From NCBI RefSeq assembly GCF_027571385.1, contig NZ_CP085636.1:3472001-3536000 (forward strand): 64,000 nt of DNA, written 5' to 3'. A program made the translations under genes and the position numbers. This DNA comes from Shewanella sp. MTB7 (GTDB taxonomy: Bacteria; Pseudomonadota; Gammaproteobacteria; Enterobacterales; Shewanellaceae). The notes under the pieces were generated by a model. That model was not told the origin of the DNA and made no database searches. It worked only from the letters and a program-made list of their open reading frames with translations. Shown here piece after piece: positions 9,087-19,042 of the stretch. How positions within the stretch are numbered: the first letter of the stretch is position 1; each line of letters starts with the position of its first letter.

Positions 9087-12000
9087 GCCAGTCTCTCAAT
9101 CGAGAATCCAATACTGAACAAGAGAGTAAACCGTCAAACGGTACCATGATGCTGAAATATTGTTGGCGTCGTTTTAAAACGCTGTCTCGAATACTAATCT
9201 ATATCCCCCTTAGTTTGCTGATCATTATTGCCATCTTAATTGGCACCGATTTTGGCGGCCGAATCACCGTATTCTTGGCCAGTACTTTTGTACCTGATCT
9301 GGATATTACCTACGTCAGCGGAACAATAAACAGTCAGCTCGAAGTCAAAGATGCCCATTGGCAGATGGATGGGATAAGGGTTGATATCAAAGAGCTAAAA
9401 CTTCAATGGCTGCCAATGTGCCTATTAAAAAAGCAACTTTGCGTCGATAAACTTATCGCATCTAACATCTTAGTCGAAATAGACACTGATAAATTAGCTG
9501 AAGATGACACGCTTGAATCAAAGATAGCCCTTGAGCAATCTCCCTCTATCGCCATGGACAGTAAAGATGATGATTATCAGGAGATCCAACTCCCTTTTGG
9601 CATCGATCTACAACATGCCAATCTGGCTGGAGTTAAAGTCAGGGTTGATGATATGCACTTTAATGCCGATCGCTTGCAAACTCAGGCACAATGGCAACAA
9701 ACGGGGATTAGAGTCAGCTATCTTTATAGTCAAGGACTATTCGTTTCCATTCCTATAGACACAAAAACCAAAGCAAACTCCACGACTAAACACAAAGACG
9801 GCGAATGGGCTATGGCTCACCTTCCAGAAGTGTTTATACCTATTCCTGTTTTTGTCTCCGATGCTCAGTTAAGTGATAGCCTACTCAAACTCGGTAACCG
9901 GGAGGACACATTTAAACAAATTAACCTCCAAGCCAGCTACCATAGCTTTCTAATACATGTGGAAAAGCTGGAAGTCGAACACACTTATGGCAAGGTCGAC
10001 TTAGATGGGGAGATCTCGCTCAAAAACGACTATCCGATGGATTTTACAGCTGCTATAGATCTAAACCATGTTAAAGAGCTGCCTGAACTTAATCCCCAAA
10101 AAGTGAGTTTAAAAACTAAAGGCGGTTTTAAAAAGTTAGCCCTTAGCGCAACGGGTTCAGGACATATTAGCTTTTCGCTTGACGGTGATATCGGTCTAGC
10201 ATCCCCTGATCTTCCCTATCACCTTAAACTCAAAAGTAAACAATTGGCCTGGCCCTTAGATAACCCCGTGTATACAGGTGACTCTGTTGTGTTAGCAAGC
10301 CATGGGGACTTGAATCAGCAGTCAGTTGTATTCTCGGGACTTATCAATACACCTTACCAACCTCAATTGAATATCGACACAGCCTTTGAACACTCAGGTA
10401 GCGAAATAACGTTAAGTCATCTCAATGCCAATGGCGAAATTGGCAAACTCGTCGCTTCAGGCACAGCTAATTACGACAATAATATCACCTGGGATGCCGA
10501 TATTAGCCTGACAAAGTTTAAACTGGAGCAGCTGAAACTGGAGTTAGAAAATCCACTGCCAGCAAGTCTGATCACAGGCCAACTGCATACCCAAGGAGCA
10601 TTCAGGGATAATGAATGGCAAGTTGGGATCTCAAAATCAGATCTCAGTGGTGAGATCCAAGGCTATCCATTCCAACTATTAGGTGACATTTCAGTCAATA
10701 GTGAATTAAATCTCAGTGCCGATAACTTAACTCTCAATGCATTACAGTCCGTTTTAACCATCTCAGGTAAAGTAAAAAATATCTGGGCGGTGAATGCGCT
10801 GTTGGACGTACCAAACATTAACCTTTGGCATCCGGATGCCTCGGGGAGCATTAAGGCAAAAATCAAGGTCTCCGGAGACAGTGATCACCCTGAAATAGAT
10901 TTTACAGCCAGTGTGTTAGATATTAAATTCAAACAGATAGAGCTCGAACAAACCCAAATTAAAGGGTTTTATCAACCACGAGATGCACACCAGTTTGCCC
11001 TCTCACTCAAAGCCAATAATTTAAGTTGGGATAATATTGATATCGACTCGATTACTTTTGGTACCAAAGGTAACGAGAAAGAGCAAAAAATGAGCTTGCA
11101 AACTTTTGGTGAATTGCAGCTTAATACTAAAGTATTTTCAACATTCAATCCTGACACTGAAAAGTTAGCAGCACAAATCCATACTTTAAGTTTAAACTCC
11201 CAAATTGGCCCATGGGCCCTCAAAGCCCCTTTCGAGATCACTTGGGATAATAAGAGTCAATCTGGCGTTATCAATACTTTCTGTTGGCAACATAAAGATG
11301 GCAACTTATGCCTTGACGATGTGGCTGAACTTGGCCCTAAAGGTGATGTAACCGTGAGCTTTAATGGTGATATTGGCTCACTATTAACCCCTCTCCTACC
11401 TGAAAAACTTTCTTGGGTGGCTCCTGCAACACTTAACTCTCAATTTTCATGGCAACCTAACAATAAACCAACGGGGTTTTTAACACTAAACTTTGAACCC
11501 GGCCATATCAGTCTCAATAACAATAGTCGTAACTTGGATATAGGTTACAAGCTGCTTAATCTACAAGTTCAACTAGACGAAAAAATGTTATCGACTCAGA
11601 TAAAATTCGACTCCCATGATATAGCGACTTGGGAGGGACAATTAGATATCAAGGTCACTCCAGACAGAGTAATCTCAGGTTACACGAAACTGCACCAAAT
11701 AAACTTAGCAGCACTATCTGAATTTATGCCACAACTGGAACGTCTTGGGGGAAAAGTCTCCAGTGAACTAACAATATCAGGCACGTTAAACAAGCCTGAT
11801 ATCTCCGGTGAAGTATTGTTACAGCGCGGAGAGTTGCTTATTGCAGCAAACCCTACATTACTTGAGGATATCAACCTATCACTTAAGCTTTCAGGTCAAC
11901 GAGCTAAGGTTGATGGCCATTGGTTAATGGGGGAAGGCAAAGCAAATCTTAACGGTGTACTGAATTGGGGCGGTGAAGATTTTATGGGAGATATGGTATT

Positions 12001-12955
12001 TAACGGCAAAAATCTGGCCATTATTCAACCTCCTTTTGCACTGATTAATGTATCTCCGGATCTCAATATAAAGTTCAAGAAAGACAGCCTTAATATTCAA
12101 GGTACTCTTGATATTCCTTCTGGTAATATCAGGGTGGTTCAGCTCCCCGAAGGTGGTGTAGCCGTATCTTCCGATGTGGTATTTGAAGACAGTATCTCTT
12201 CAGGTGAAAAAGAGCTGACGCCACTAGCTTTTACGACCAACATTAAAATTAATGTTGCAGACAAACTCAAAATCAACGGAATGGGTTTAAGAGGAAGATT
12301 AACTGGAACATTAGATTTGATGAAAGAGGCACTCAACCCACCCCTTCTATATGGTGATATTCGAGTCATAGACGGTACTTATAAATTTTTGGGGCAAACT
12401 CTAGACATTAAAACCGGCGAAGTGCAGTTTATTGGTCCCTTATCTGTTCCAAATCTCAATATCGAAGCTGTTAGAAATATAAAAGATGGCGATGTGATTG
12501 CTGGAGTCAAGATCACTGGAACACCTCATAAGCCTATTGTCACTCTGTTCTCATCACCAGAAAAAGAACAAGCAGAGATCCTCTCCTACATCATAAAAGG
12601 TACGGGGTTTCGCAGTGACGATGCCGATGAAAATAGCAGCTTTATGATGGGTGCTGCATTAGCTTTAGGTAATCAACTCGACGGTGGTGTCGTTAATAAC
12701 ATAGGTAACTCAGCTACAGATCTTATCGAGAAAATAGGTTTTACAAATGTACAACTTGATGCCAATGACGATGGTCGAGTGGCCATCAGTGGTTTTATTG
12801 GTGAAGATTTAATGGTCAAATACGGTGTTGGGGTATTTAACCCCGGTTATGAGATAACAGTCAGGTATTATCTCTTATCTCAACTCTATCTTGAATCGGT
12901 ATCGGGTACCATCGAGCAGTCACTTGATATCTACTACAATTTTGATATTGACTAA
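9083..12955 (+). CDS. tamB: Translocation and assembly module subunit TamB
   Basis: Very long (1290 aa) AsmA/DUF490-type protein anchored in the inner membrane, with a repetitive beta-strand body that bridges to TamA; the family is also linked to phospholipid transport to the outer membrane. One N-terminal membrane helix lies around residues 33-55 (IYIPLSLLIIIAILIG). The rest is a chain of short beta-rich repeats with no catalytic motif. The conserved TamB domain closes the protein, with GRLTGTLDL, FLGQTLDIKTGEV and LSYIIKGTG. The length is close to E. coli TamB (1259 aa). The ATGA overlap with tamA indicates coupled expression. Confidence 0.95.
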   Translation: MSQSLNRESNTEQESKPSNGTMMLKYCWRRFKTLSRILIYIPLSLLIIIAILIGTDFGGRITVFLASTFVPDLDITYVSGTINSQLEVKDAHWQMDGIRVDIKELKLQWLPMCLLKKQLCVDKLIASNILVEIDTDKLAEDDTLESKIALEQSPSIAMDSKDDDYQEIQLPFGIDLQHANLAGVKVRVDDMHFNADRLQTQAQWQQTGIRVSYLYSQGLFVSIPIDTKTKANSTTKHKDGEWAMAHLPEVFIPIPVFVSDAQLSDSLLKLGNREDTFKQINLQASYHSFLIHVEKLEVEHTYGKVDLDGEISLKNDYPMDFTAAIDLNHVKELPELNPQKVSLKTKGGFKKLALSATGSGHISFSLDGDIGLASPDLPYHLKLKSKQLAWPLDNPVYTGDSVVLASHGDLNQQSVVFSGLINTPYQPQLNIDTAFEHSGSEITLSHLNANGEIGKLVASGTANYDNNITWDADISLTKFKLEQLKLELENPLPASLITGQLHTQGAFRDNEWQVGISKSDLSGEIQGYPFQLLGDISVNSELNLSADNLTLNALQSVLTISGKVKNIWAVNALLDVPNINLWHPDASGSIKAKIKVSGDSDHPEIDFTASVLDIKFKQIELEQTQIKGFYQPRDAHQFALSLKANNLSWDNIDIDSITFGTKGNEKEQKMSLQTFGELQLNTKVFSTFNPDTEKLAAQIHTLSLNSQIGPWALKAPFEITWDNKSQSGVINTFCWQHKDGNLCLDDVAELGPKGDVTVSFNGDIGSLLTPLLPEKLSWVAPATLNSQFSWQPNNKPTGFLTLNFEPGHISLNNNSRNLDIGYKLLNLQVQLDEKMLSTQIKFDSHDIATWEGQLDIKVTPDRVISGYTKLHQINLAALSEFMPQLERLGGKVSSELTISGTLNKPDISGEVLLQRGELLIAANPTLLEDINLSLKLSGQRAKVDGHWLMGEGKANLNGVLNWGGEDFMGDMVFNGKNLAIIQPPFALINVSPDLNIKFKKDSLNIQGTLDIPSGNIRVVQLPEGGVAVSSDVVFEDSISSGEKELTPLAFTTNIKINVADKLKINGMGLRGRLTGTLDLMKEALNPPLLYGDIRVIDGTYKFLGQTLDIKTGEVQFIGPLSVPNLNIEAVRNIKDGDVIAGVKITGTPHKPIVTLFSSPEKEQAEILSYIIKGTGFRSDDADENSSFMMGAALALGNQLDGGVVNNIGNSATDLIEKIGFTNVQLDANDDGRVAISGFIGEDLMVKYGVGVFNPGYEITVRYYLLSQLYLESVSGTIEQSLDIYYNFDID

Positions 12956-12979
12956 CTGTAGAACAATTGATTTCCCTTA

Positions 12980-13008
12980 TAAAAAAACCGCTATAATGCG
13001 GTTTTTTA
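12980..13008. terminator. Bidirectional terminator between tamB and fadR
   Basis: Stem AAAACCGC / GCGGTTTT around the loop TATAAT, with A and T runs on both flanks. It serves the convergent tamB and fadR genes. Confidence 0.85.
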
Positions 13009-13033
13009 TAACGTTAAAGAAAAGATAAATAAC

Positions 13034-13783
13034 CTATTCAGTCTCGGAAGGCTGACTGTTTTTAAATCTTTGCCACACTTTCCCGCTATTAATACCGTAA
13101 CTTCGCATGAGTGCTGGAATAGCATTATGATTTTTATCTTGCGCGAGCTGCTGTAGTGCTTCATAAAACTCAAAGGCTAACTCACGCGCCTTGTCAATGC
13201 CAAAGTAATCTTCACCAACTCGACTGTAGAGACCTTTAAAACCATTTAAAATCAGTACATAAAGTGGATTTCCAGAGTTGTATGCCAAGGTATGATGAAG
13301 CTGGTAATCAAACTGAACATAAGCTTTAGGATCATTATTTAGCGAACCGATCTCCGACAATGCTTCTAAAACTTTATCAGGGTTATGACGTACAGCTCCT
13401 TTAAAGTAAATAGCACTGATATTGGTTCGAGCCGAAAGTAACTGCTCAAGTAACACTGGCTCCCCTGCCGGATTCAAGTCTGCAATAGTTTCTAATACAT
13501 TTAAGCCAGAGCTTTCCCAGATATCATTTACTTTAGTTGGCTTACCATGTTGAATAGTTAACCAGCCATCTCTAGCTAAGCGCTGTAACACTTCACGCAG
13601 TGTCGTGCGCGTCACGCCTATCAGTTCTGATAATTCTCTTTCAGCAGGTAATATTGAACCAGGTGGAAATTTATCCTCCCAAATTGAACGGACAATATAT
13701 TTCTCAGCAAAACTCGCAGGTCCCTTGGCTTCGATAATGTCTTTGTTCTTTACCACGGACGGAGATTTTTGGACAATTGTCAT
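13034..13783 (-). CDS. fadR: Fatty acid metabolism regulator FadR
   Basis: GntR-family regulator that senses long-chain acyl-CoA, represses fad degradation genes and activates fab synthesis genes. The 249-residue protein has the winged-helix domain at about residues 20-90 (PPGSILPAERELSELIGVTR, TTLREVLQRLARDGW) and the all-helical FadR acyl-CoA domain after it. About ten residues precede the usual AKGPASFAEKYI start, so a shorter version is possible, but no better start codon with a ribosome binding site is visible. It is divergent from nhaB, the same neighbourhood as in E. coli. Confidence 0.95.
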   Translation of the reverse strand: MTIVQKSPSVVKNKDIIEAKGPASFAEKYIVRSIWEDKFPPGSILPAERELSELIGVTRTTLREVLQRLARDGWLTIQHGKPTKVNDIWESSGLNVLETIADLNPAGEPVLLEQLLSARTNISAIYFKGAVRHNPDKVLEALSEIGSLNNDPKAYVQFDYQLHHTLAYNSGNPLYVLILNGFKGLYSRVGEDYFGIDKARELAFEFYEALQQLAQDKNHNAIPALMRSYGINSGKVWQRFKNSQPSETE

Positions 13784-14093
13784 CAGGGTAGTTTTCCAAA
13801 TTCAATTCACATTATATTATCGACTGATCATACCAGAGAGAGGATAAATGGAAACCTTTCTAGCTCAAAACAAACTAAGATCAAAGTGTAGAGTCACAAA
13901 ACACGGAAAAATCTGACTTTATTCATTAATACGAGCGGTTTTTCTGTTGTAAGTCGACAATTTAAAATTTTTTTTAAGGTTTAGATGTCGATAGGCTATT
14001 AAAGACTAGTCTCTTTACGCTAGACTTGAGCGGTTAAAAAAATGGTGGTCAAAAATGACTAATCATAACATCTATCAATTTTGAGAGGGTGCC
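13784..14093. other. fadR-nhaB divergent intergenic region
   Basis: AT-rich 310-base spacer that must carry the promoters of both divergent genes. I see no open frame with a start and ribosome binding site other than nhaB's, and no convincing FadR-type operator. Confidence 0.5.
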
Positions 14094-15692
14094 ATGCCTG
14101 TGACTATGAGTCAGGCGTTTATTGATAACTTCTTAGGTAACTCACCTAAGTGGTTCAAAATCGCAATTTTATCATTTCTAATAATTAATCCGATTGTGTT
14201 TTATATAAATCCATTTATCGCTGGATGGTTATTAGTTATTGAATTTATTTTCACCTTAGCCATGGCATTAAAATGCTACCCACTGCAGCCAGGCGGATTG
14301 CTTGCCATCCAAGCGGTGGCAATAGGCATGACCTCCCCCAGTCAGGTTTTTCATGAGCTCGAGGCTAACCTAGAGGTTCTGCTGTTATTGGTCTTCATGG
14401 TGGCTGGCATCTATTTTATGAAGCAATTGCTACTGTTTGGCTTCACTAAGATGATCACTAAGGTTAAATCTAAAGTCGCCGTATCCATGATGTTCTGTAT
14501 TGCATCGGCATTTTTATCCGCCTTTCTTGATGCATTAACCGTTATCGCGGTCATTATCGCGGTCGCAGTAGGTTTTTACTCTATCTATCATAAAGTTGCA
14601 TCGGGTAAAAGTTTCACTGACGATCATGACCATACTGCCGACGGGCCGCAACAGTTATGTGAAGAGGAGTTAGAAGCCTTTCGTGGTTTCCTGCGAAACT
14701 TATTGATGCATGCTGGTGTTGGTACAGCACTTGGTGGCGTATGTACTATGGTCGGTGAGCCACAAAACCTGATCATTGCTGCTCAAGCAAACTGGCAATT
14801 TGCCGAGTTTGCAATACGCATGTCTCCGGTGACTATTCCAGTATTTTTTGCTGGCATCTTAACCTGTTTCTTAGTTGAGAAATTTAAAGTATTCGGCTAC
14901 GGACAAGAGTTACCTGAAGCCGTACATAAGATCCTATCCGATTATGAAGCTCATGAGGATGCAAAACGCACTAACCATGACAAGATGAAGCTTATTGTAC
15001 AAGCACTTATCGGCATTTGGTTGATTGTTGGATTAGCCCTTCACTTGGCCTCTGTGGGCCTTATCGGTCTATCTGTTATCATTCTAGCAACCGCATTCAA
15101 TGGCGTAACCAACGAACATGCATTGGGTAAAGCATTTGAAGAAGCGCTACCGTTCACTGCATTGTTAGCTGTTTTCTTCGCTATTGTAGCTGTGATAATC
15201 GACCAACAGCTCTTTGCGCCGGTTATTCAGTGGGCGTTAAGCTATGAAGGTAATACTCAGTTAGTTATCTTTTATATCGCCAACGGCCTGCTCTCTATGG
15301 TCAGTGATAACGTGTTTGTCGGTACGGTTTATATCAATGAAGTCAAGGCTGCACTCTTGTCTGGACAGATCACTCGAGACCAGTTTGATCTACTTGCTGT
15401 GGCGATTAATACGGGAACCAACTTACCTTCGGTGGCAACACCAAATGGTCAAGCTGCCTTCCTGTTCTTACTCACATCAGCAATAGCACCATTGGTTCGC
15501 TTATCATACGGCCGTATGGTGTGGATGGCACTGCCATATACCATCGTATTATCGGTTGTTGGCGTATTAGCTATTCACTTAGGTGGACTTGAACAGATGA
15601 CACAATACTTTTATGACACTCAAATAATTACTCATCATTCGATTAGAAATGCAGTTGAAGTAGCAACTGAAGTATCAGTGTCAGCACACTAA
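14094..15692 (+). CDS. nhaB: Na+/H+ antiporter NhaB
   Basis: Inner-membrane antiporter that expels sodium in exchange for protons. The 532-residue protein has the NhaB hallmark [17 protein letters not shown] near residue 60 and about a dozen hydrophobic segments, including a conserved AFLDALTV and the [11 protein letters not shown] and [18 protein letters not shown] stretches that hold the ion-binding residues in this transporter superfamily. The ATG has GAGAGGG (14083-14089) upstream. It is divergent from fadR and followed by dsbB beyond a terminator. Confidence 0.96.
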   Translation: MPVTMSQAFIDNFLGNSPKWFKIAILSFLIINPIVFYINPFIAGWLLVIEFIFTLAMALKCYPLQPGGLLAIQAVAIGMTSPSQVFHELEANLEVLLLLVFMVAGIYFMKQLLLFGFTKMITKVKSKVAVSMMFCIASAFLSAFLDALTVIAVIIAVAVGFYSIYHKVASGKSFTDDHDHTADGPQQLCEEELEAFRGFLRNLLMHAGVGTALGGVCTMVGEPQNLIIAAQANWQFAEFAIRMSPVTIPVFFAGILTCFLVEKFKVFGYGQELPEAVHKILSDYEAHEDAKRTNHDKMKLIVQALIGIWLIVGLALHLASVGLIGLSVIILATAFNGVTNEHALGKAFEEALPFTALLAVFFAIVAVIIDQQLFAPVIQWALSYEGNTQLVIFYIANGLLSMVSDNVFVGTVYINEVKAALLSGQITRDQFDLLAVAINTGTNLPSVATPNGQAAFLFLLTSAIAPLVRLSYGRMVWMALPYTIVLSVVGVLAIHLGGLEQMTQYFYDTQIITHHSIRNAVEVATEVSVSAH

Positions 15693-15745
15693 ATAGATGA
15701 ATATATTCAGTATAAACTGAACTTTATCAAATTAATAAAGTCTTA

Positions 15746-15772
15746 AAAGCGCCCCCACAGGGCGTTTTTTTA
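15746..15772 (+). terminator. Terminator after nhaB
   Basis: Stem CGCCC / GGGCG (15750-15754 and 15760-15764) with a five-base loop, then seven T. It separates nhaB from dsbB. Confidence 0.8.
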
Positions 15773-15796
15773 TTCATCTTAATGGAGAACTTAGTC

Positions 15797-16306
15797 TTGA
15801 ATCCAGTCACTCAATTTGCGCAATCACGTCTTTCCTGGCTCATATTGGCAGGAACAGCTCTGACTCTTGAACTCTGTGCTCTGTTCTTTCAGTATGTGAT
15901 GAATTTAGATCCTTGTGTAATGTGTATCTATCAACGTCTAGCCATATTCGGCATTCTAGCAGCTGGATTAATCGGCATTGCTGGCCATAAATATCGGTTA
16001 GTACGGCTTCTAGCGATTATAGGTTGGGCAACAAGTGCTGTATGGGGATTAAAGCTCGCGCTAGAACTGGTCGATATGCAAACTAATCCATCGCCCTTTT
16101 CAACTTGCTCTTTCCTGCCTGAATTTCCACACTGGATGCCGCTTCATGAATGGATCCCTTCTGTGTTTATGCCCACAGGCATGTGCTCAGATATTCCATG
16201 GGAGATGTTTGGTGTCACGATGGGGCAATGGATGATAGGCGCATTCTCGGCATACTTAATCGCATTGGCAGTGTTTGCGATACCCGCTTTAGATAAAACC
16301 CACTAA
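15797..16306 (+). CDS. dsbB: Disulfide bond formation protein DsbB
   Basis: Inner-membrane quinone reductase that reoxidises periplasmic DsbA. Four membrane segments and two cysteine pairs are visible: C40-V-M-C43 in the first loop and C104 with C130 in the second. I start at TTG 15797, because GGAG lies nine bases upstream and this numbering puts the second pair exactly at the E. coli positions 104 and 130. The ATG at 15782 would add five residues but follows a T-rich terminator tail and has no ribosome binding site. Typical DsbB length (169 aa). Confidence 0.93.
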   Translation: MNPVTQFAQSRLSWLILAGTALTLELCALFFQYVMNLDPCVMCIYQRLAIFGILAAGLIGIAGHKYRLVRLLAIIGWATSAVWGLKLALELVDMQTNPSPFSTCSFLPEFPHWMPLHEWIPSVFMPTGMCSDIPWEMFGVTMGQWMIGAFSAYLIALAVFAIPALDKTH

Positions 16307-16325
16307 TTTTCAATAACCCCAGTGA

Positions 16326-16351
16326 TAAAAACGCCCATTGGGGCGTTTTTA
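16326..16351. terminator. Terminator between dsbB and the Nif3-like gene
   Basis: AAAACGCCC, a short loop and GGGCGTTTTT. With A and T runs on both sides it fits the two convergent genes. Confidence 0.82.
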
Positions 16352-16372
16352 TTATCAAATAATCGGTAAAGC

Positions 16373-17125
16373 CTATACCGGATTATCAATATCAACAAAG
16401 TGATGCTTTAGATTAAACTCACGAGCTAGGTGCGCACCTAATGCCTGAATACCATAACGCTCTGTTGCATGGTGCCCCGCAGCAAAATAATGAATACCGA
16501 GTTCGATAGCACTATGATAAGTTCGCTCAGATACCTCGCCACTGATGAATGCATCGACACCTAGCTCAGCAGCTATATCGATATAATCCTGCGCTCCACC
16601 CGTACACCAAGCTAGCGTTTGTATTACCTCTTCTTCATTACCGATGTGAAGTGCACTGCGATGTAATACATGATTTAGTTTTGCTGAAAAGGCTTTGCCT
16701 GTCATCGGTTTATCAAGTCGCCCTTGCCAGATTAATCCTTGTGCAACGCTCTCTACCGCTTCTGCATCGGTAATTTCAAGCTTACGAGCTAATTCTGCAT
16801 TATTGCCTAACAAAGGGTGACCATCTAAAGGAAGGTGGTAACCGAATAGGTTTATATCGTTATTGAGCAAAGATTTTATTCTTCTCTGCTTCATGCCCGT
16901 GATCACTTGTGGCTCACCTTTCCAAAAGAATCCATGATGGACTAATATGGCATCGGCCTTTAATACTATAGCTCGATCAATTAAAGCCTGACACGCTGTG
17001 ACCCCAGTCACAATGGTCGAGATTTCAATCCGACCTTCAACTTGAAGCCCGTTTGGAGCGTAATCTTTGTACTTGGCTATCTGTAAAAAGTCAGCAAGAT
17101 ACTGACTTAACTCTGTACGTGTCAT
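16373..17125 (-). CDS. Nif3-like dinuclear metal protein (YbgI family)
   Basis: DUF34/Nif3 protein of 250 residues, similar to E. coli YbgI, which forms a ring with a dinuclear metal site in each subunit. Metal-ligand motifs are visible: ILVHHGFFW near residue 60, GYHLPLDGHP near 95, and the C-terminal AAGHHATERYG. Databases often call the family GTP cyclohydrolase 1 type 2 homolog, but its cellular reaction is not settled, so no symbol is given. It stands alone, convergent with dsbB. Confidence 0.9.
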   Translation of the reverse strand: MTRTELSQYLADFLQIAKYKDYAPNGLQVEGRIEISTIVTGVTACQALIDRAIVLKADAILVHHGFFWKGEPQVITGMKQRRIKSLLNNDINLFGYHLPLDGHPLLGNNAELARKLEITDAEAVESVAQGLIWQGRLDKPMTGKAFSAKLNHVLHRSALHIGNEEEVIQTLAWCTGGAQDYIDIAAELGVDAFISGEVSERTYHSAIELGIHYFAAGHHATERYGIQALGAHLAREFNLKHHFVDIDNPV

Positions 17126-17361
17126 GAAGCTACCCCTTGGTATTTAGTAGAAGTGTAACTCATCAACGCATAATTATTAACTATACTAAGTCGAGAATTA
17201 TGTGATCGTGCAACGGCATTGTGAATGTTAATTTGAACCTCAATATGTTAACTAAATAGATAAATACAGTAGATTTGCAGTGAGAATTGGACTTTTTACC
17301 AGTTTCACCGATAAAATCCCCTAAACCTTCAAGTAAACATTAAAAGAAATAGGTTATAACT

Positions 17362-17718
17362 ATGTCAAAACTGACTAAAGAAGAAGTGATCAGCACGTTG
17401 GAGTCAGCTCTTGCAACTAAACAAGGGAGCACTGTAACGATCGAGCAAAAAGGCAGCTGGTACAAAATCGATGGTGGTAAGTCACTCCGCTTTAGTGAAC
17501 TAGAAAGCATACTTGCCGAGCTCACTGGCGAAACTCTCGCCCCAAAAGCGACAACAAAAAAGAAAGTCGTCCCAGTTGCAAAAATGATGAAACCAAAAAC
17601 AATGACTAAAGCTGCGACAAAGAAACCAGCTTCTACTAACACTCATGATGGAAAAACGCCTAAAGAACTATGGCGCGAAAAACTGGCAGGCAAAGGCCAA
17701 CTACCTCGCGGCTTCTAA
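17362..17718 (+). CDS. Conserved basic protein of unknown function (118 aa)
   Basis: I do not recognise a named family. The N-terminal 65 residues look like a small folded domain (SKLTKEEVISTLESALATK, then GSWYKIDGGKSLRFSELESIL). After it comes a Lys/Thr/Ala-rich linker (about residues 68-92), and the protein closes with TPKELWREKLAGKGQLPRGF. The basic tail may bind nucleic acid, but that is inference. It has its own promoter region (236 bases upstream free of genes) and a strong terminator, so it is a single-gene unit. An opposing 100-residue frame on the other strand is a shadow. Confidence 0.8.
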   Translation: MSKLTKEEVISTLESALATKQGSTVTIEQKGSWYKIDGGKSLRFSELESILAELTGETLAPKATTKKKVVPVAKMMKPKTMTKAATKKPASTNTHDGKTPKELWREKLAGKGQLPRGF

Positions 17719-17739
17719 CTTTTTAGAAGTTAAGGCACT

Positions 17740-17766
17740 AAAAAGGAGCCTTCTGGCTCCTTTTTA
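17740..17766 (+). terminator. Terminator after the basic protein gene
   Basis: AAAAGGAGCC, loop TTCT, GGCTCCTTTTT. A second hairpin (CTTCTAA / TTAGAAG, 17712-17729) overlaps the stop codon just before it. Confidence 0.85.
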
Positions 17767-17799
17767 ACACCCATTATTCTTGGGCTACTAATCTCAATG

Positions 17800-18282
17800 C
17801 TACATCGCTATATCGACTCTAACACTACCAACTAGGTAGACTACTCTGACGTCATCCCCAGCATTAAAGACCATACCTGGGTCAAGATCCTGAATAATCA
17901 TCACCTGCTCACCATCCTCTTGCTTTATCATTAGCTCGACCAATGTTAACTCTTGATAATAACTGTTGTCTCCATAACGGTTACCGACACCAGCGCCAAT
18001 TAAGGCACCGAGAACGGTCGCCACATCTTGACCACTGCCCCCACCAAATTGATGGCCAACCACACCACCGACTAAAGCGCCACCAAACGTTTTCCAGCCT
18101 TGATTTCTATCCTCGACTAACTGCTTTTGCGTAATATTTCTCACTGAAATAATGTTGCCATATTGAACTTGCTCAACGGCTACTGCTTGATTTCGTTTAT
18201 ATCCGGCTTCCACAGGATTAAATACACTAAAAAATAGACAAACAAAGACTAAGGTTGTGATCCAAGGTTTCAACATAATCAT
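17800..18282 (-). CDS. Glycine-zipper 2TM domain envelope protein
   Basis: A 160-residue exported protein: signal peptide about residues 1-26 (ending NPVEA) with no lipobox cysteine, then a glycine-zipper block FGGALVGGVVGHQFGGGSG followed by VLGALIGAGVGNRYG. This pattern is that of the SlyB / rickettsial 17-kDa antigen 2TM domain. A beta-rich C-terminal tail follows (QVMIIQDLDPGMVFNAGDDV). Likely in the cell envelope; its job is unknown. It is divergent from aat. Confidence 0.82.
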   Translation of the reverse strand: MIMLKPWITTLVFVCLFFSVFNPVEAGYKRNQAVAVEQVQYGNIISVRNITQKQLVEDRNQGWKTFGGALVGGVVGHQFGGGSGQDVATVLGALIGAGVGNRYGDNSYYQELTLVELMIKQEDGEQVMIIQDLDPGMVFNAGDDVRVVYLVGSVRVDIAM

Positions 18283-18331
18283 TTTTCCGCTAACTTATAA
18301 TAATGTCTAATGAAGATAATATTACTCAATT

Positions 18332-19042
18332 GTGAACTCACTGTCTTATTTAAATCAAGAACTCGAGCAGTTCCCCTCTCCGGAATTTGCTCTAACCGAT
18401 CCTAACGGCTTATTAGCTGTCGGAGGTGATCTTAAGCCTAAACGGCTTCTCAGTGCCTACTATGAGGGTATTTTCCCTTGGTTTAATGCCGATGACCCCA
18501 TACTTTGGTGGTCACCGGATCCTCGTGCTGTCTTTGTTCCTGGCAATATGAAAACAAGCCGTTCCTTGCTTAAACACCTAAAAAAACAACCTTGGCGTTA
18601 CAGTATCAACCAGGCTTTTAGACAAGTTATTCAAGCTTGCGCTGCCCCCAGATCCTTACAAGACAGTACATGGATTAGTCAGGAGATCCAAGATGCTTAC
18701 ATAAAACTCCATGAACTCGGCCAAGCTCATTCTATCGAAGTCTGGCAAGATGATAAACTGATAGGGGGCCTATATGGCTTAGCCATTGGTCAGGTATTTT
18801 GTGGCGAGTCGATGTTCCATACTAAAACCAATGCGTCTAAAGCAGCCATGCTACTCCTGCATCAATACTCATTAAAACAAGGGTTCAAGCTTATTGATGC
18901 CCAAGTGATGAACCCACATTTAGCGACTCTTGGCGCAACGGCCTTGAAGAGAAAAGATTTTATTAACTTACTCAAACGTTTTAGAGATCTCAGTGTTGCA
19001 CCCAACACTTGGGTTGAATCAGAGGTATCACTTGAGCTTTAA
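18332..19042 (+). CDS. aat: Leucyl/phenylalanyl-tRNA-protein transferase Aat
   Basis: Adds Leu or Phe from tRNA to proteins beginning with Lys or Arg, creating an N-degron for ClpS-ClpAP. The 236-residue protein has [39 protein letters not shown] and the [15 protein letters not shown] motif of the family. The start is GTG at 18332; no ATG fits. The gene overlaps the start of bpt. clpA and clpS, the machinery that reads this tag, lie about 1.2 kb downstream on the other strand. Confidence 0.96.
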   Translation: MNSLSYLNQELEQFPSPEFALTDPNGLLAVGGDLKPKRLLSAYYEGIFPWFNADDPILWWSPDPRAVFVPGNMKTSRSLLKHLKKQPWRYSINQAFRQVIQACAAPRSLQDSTWISQEIQDAYIKLHELGQAHSIEVWQDDKLIGGLYGLAIGQVFCGESMFHTKTNASKAAMLLLHQYSLKQGFKLIDAQVMNPHLATLGATALKRKDFINLLKRFRDLSVAPNTWVESEVSLEL

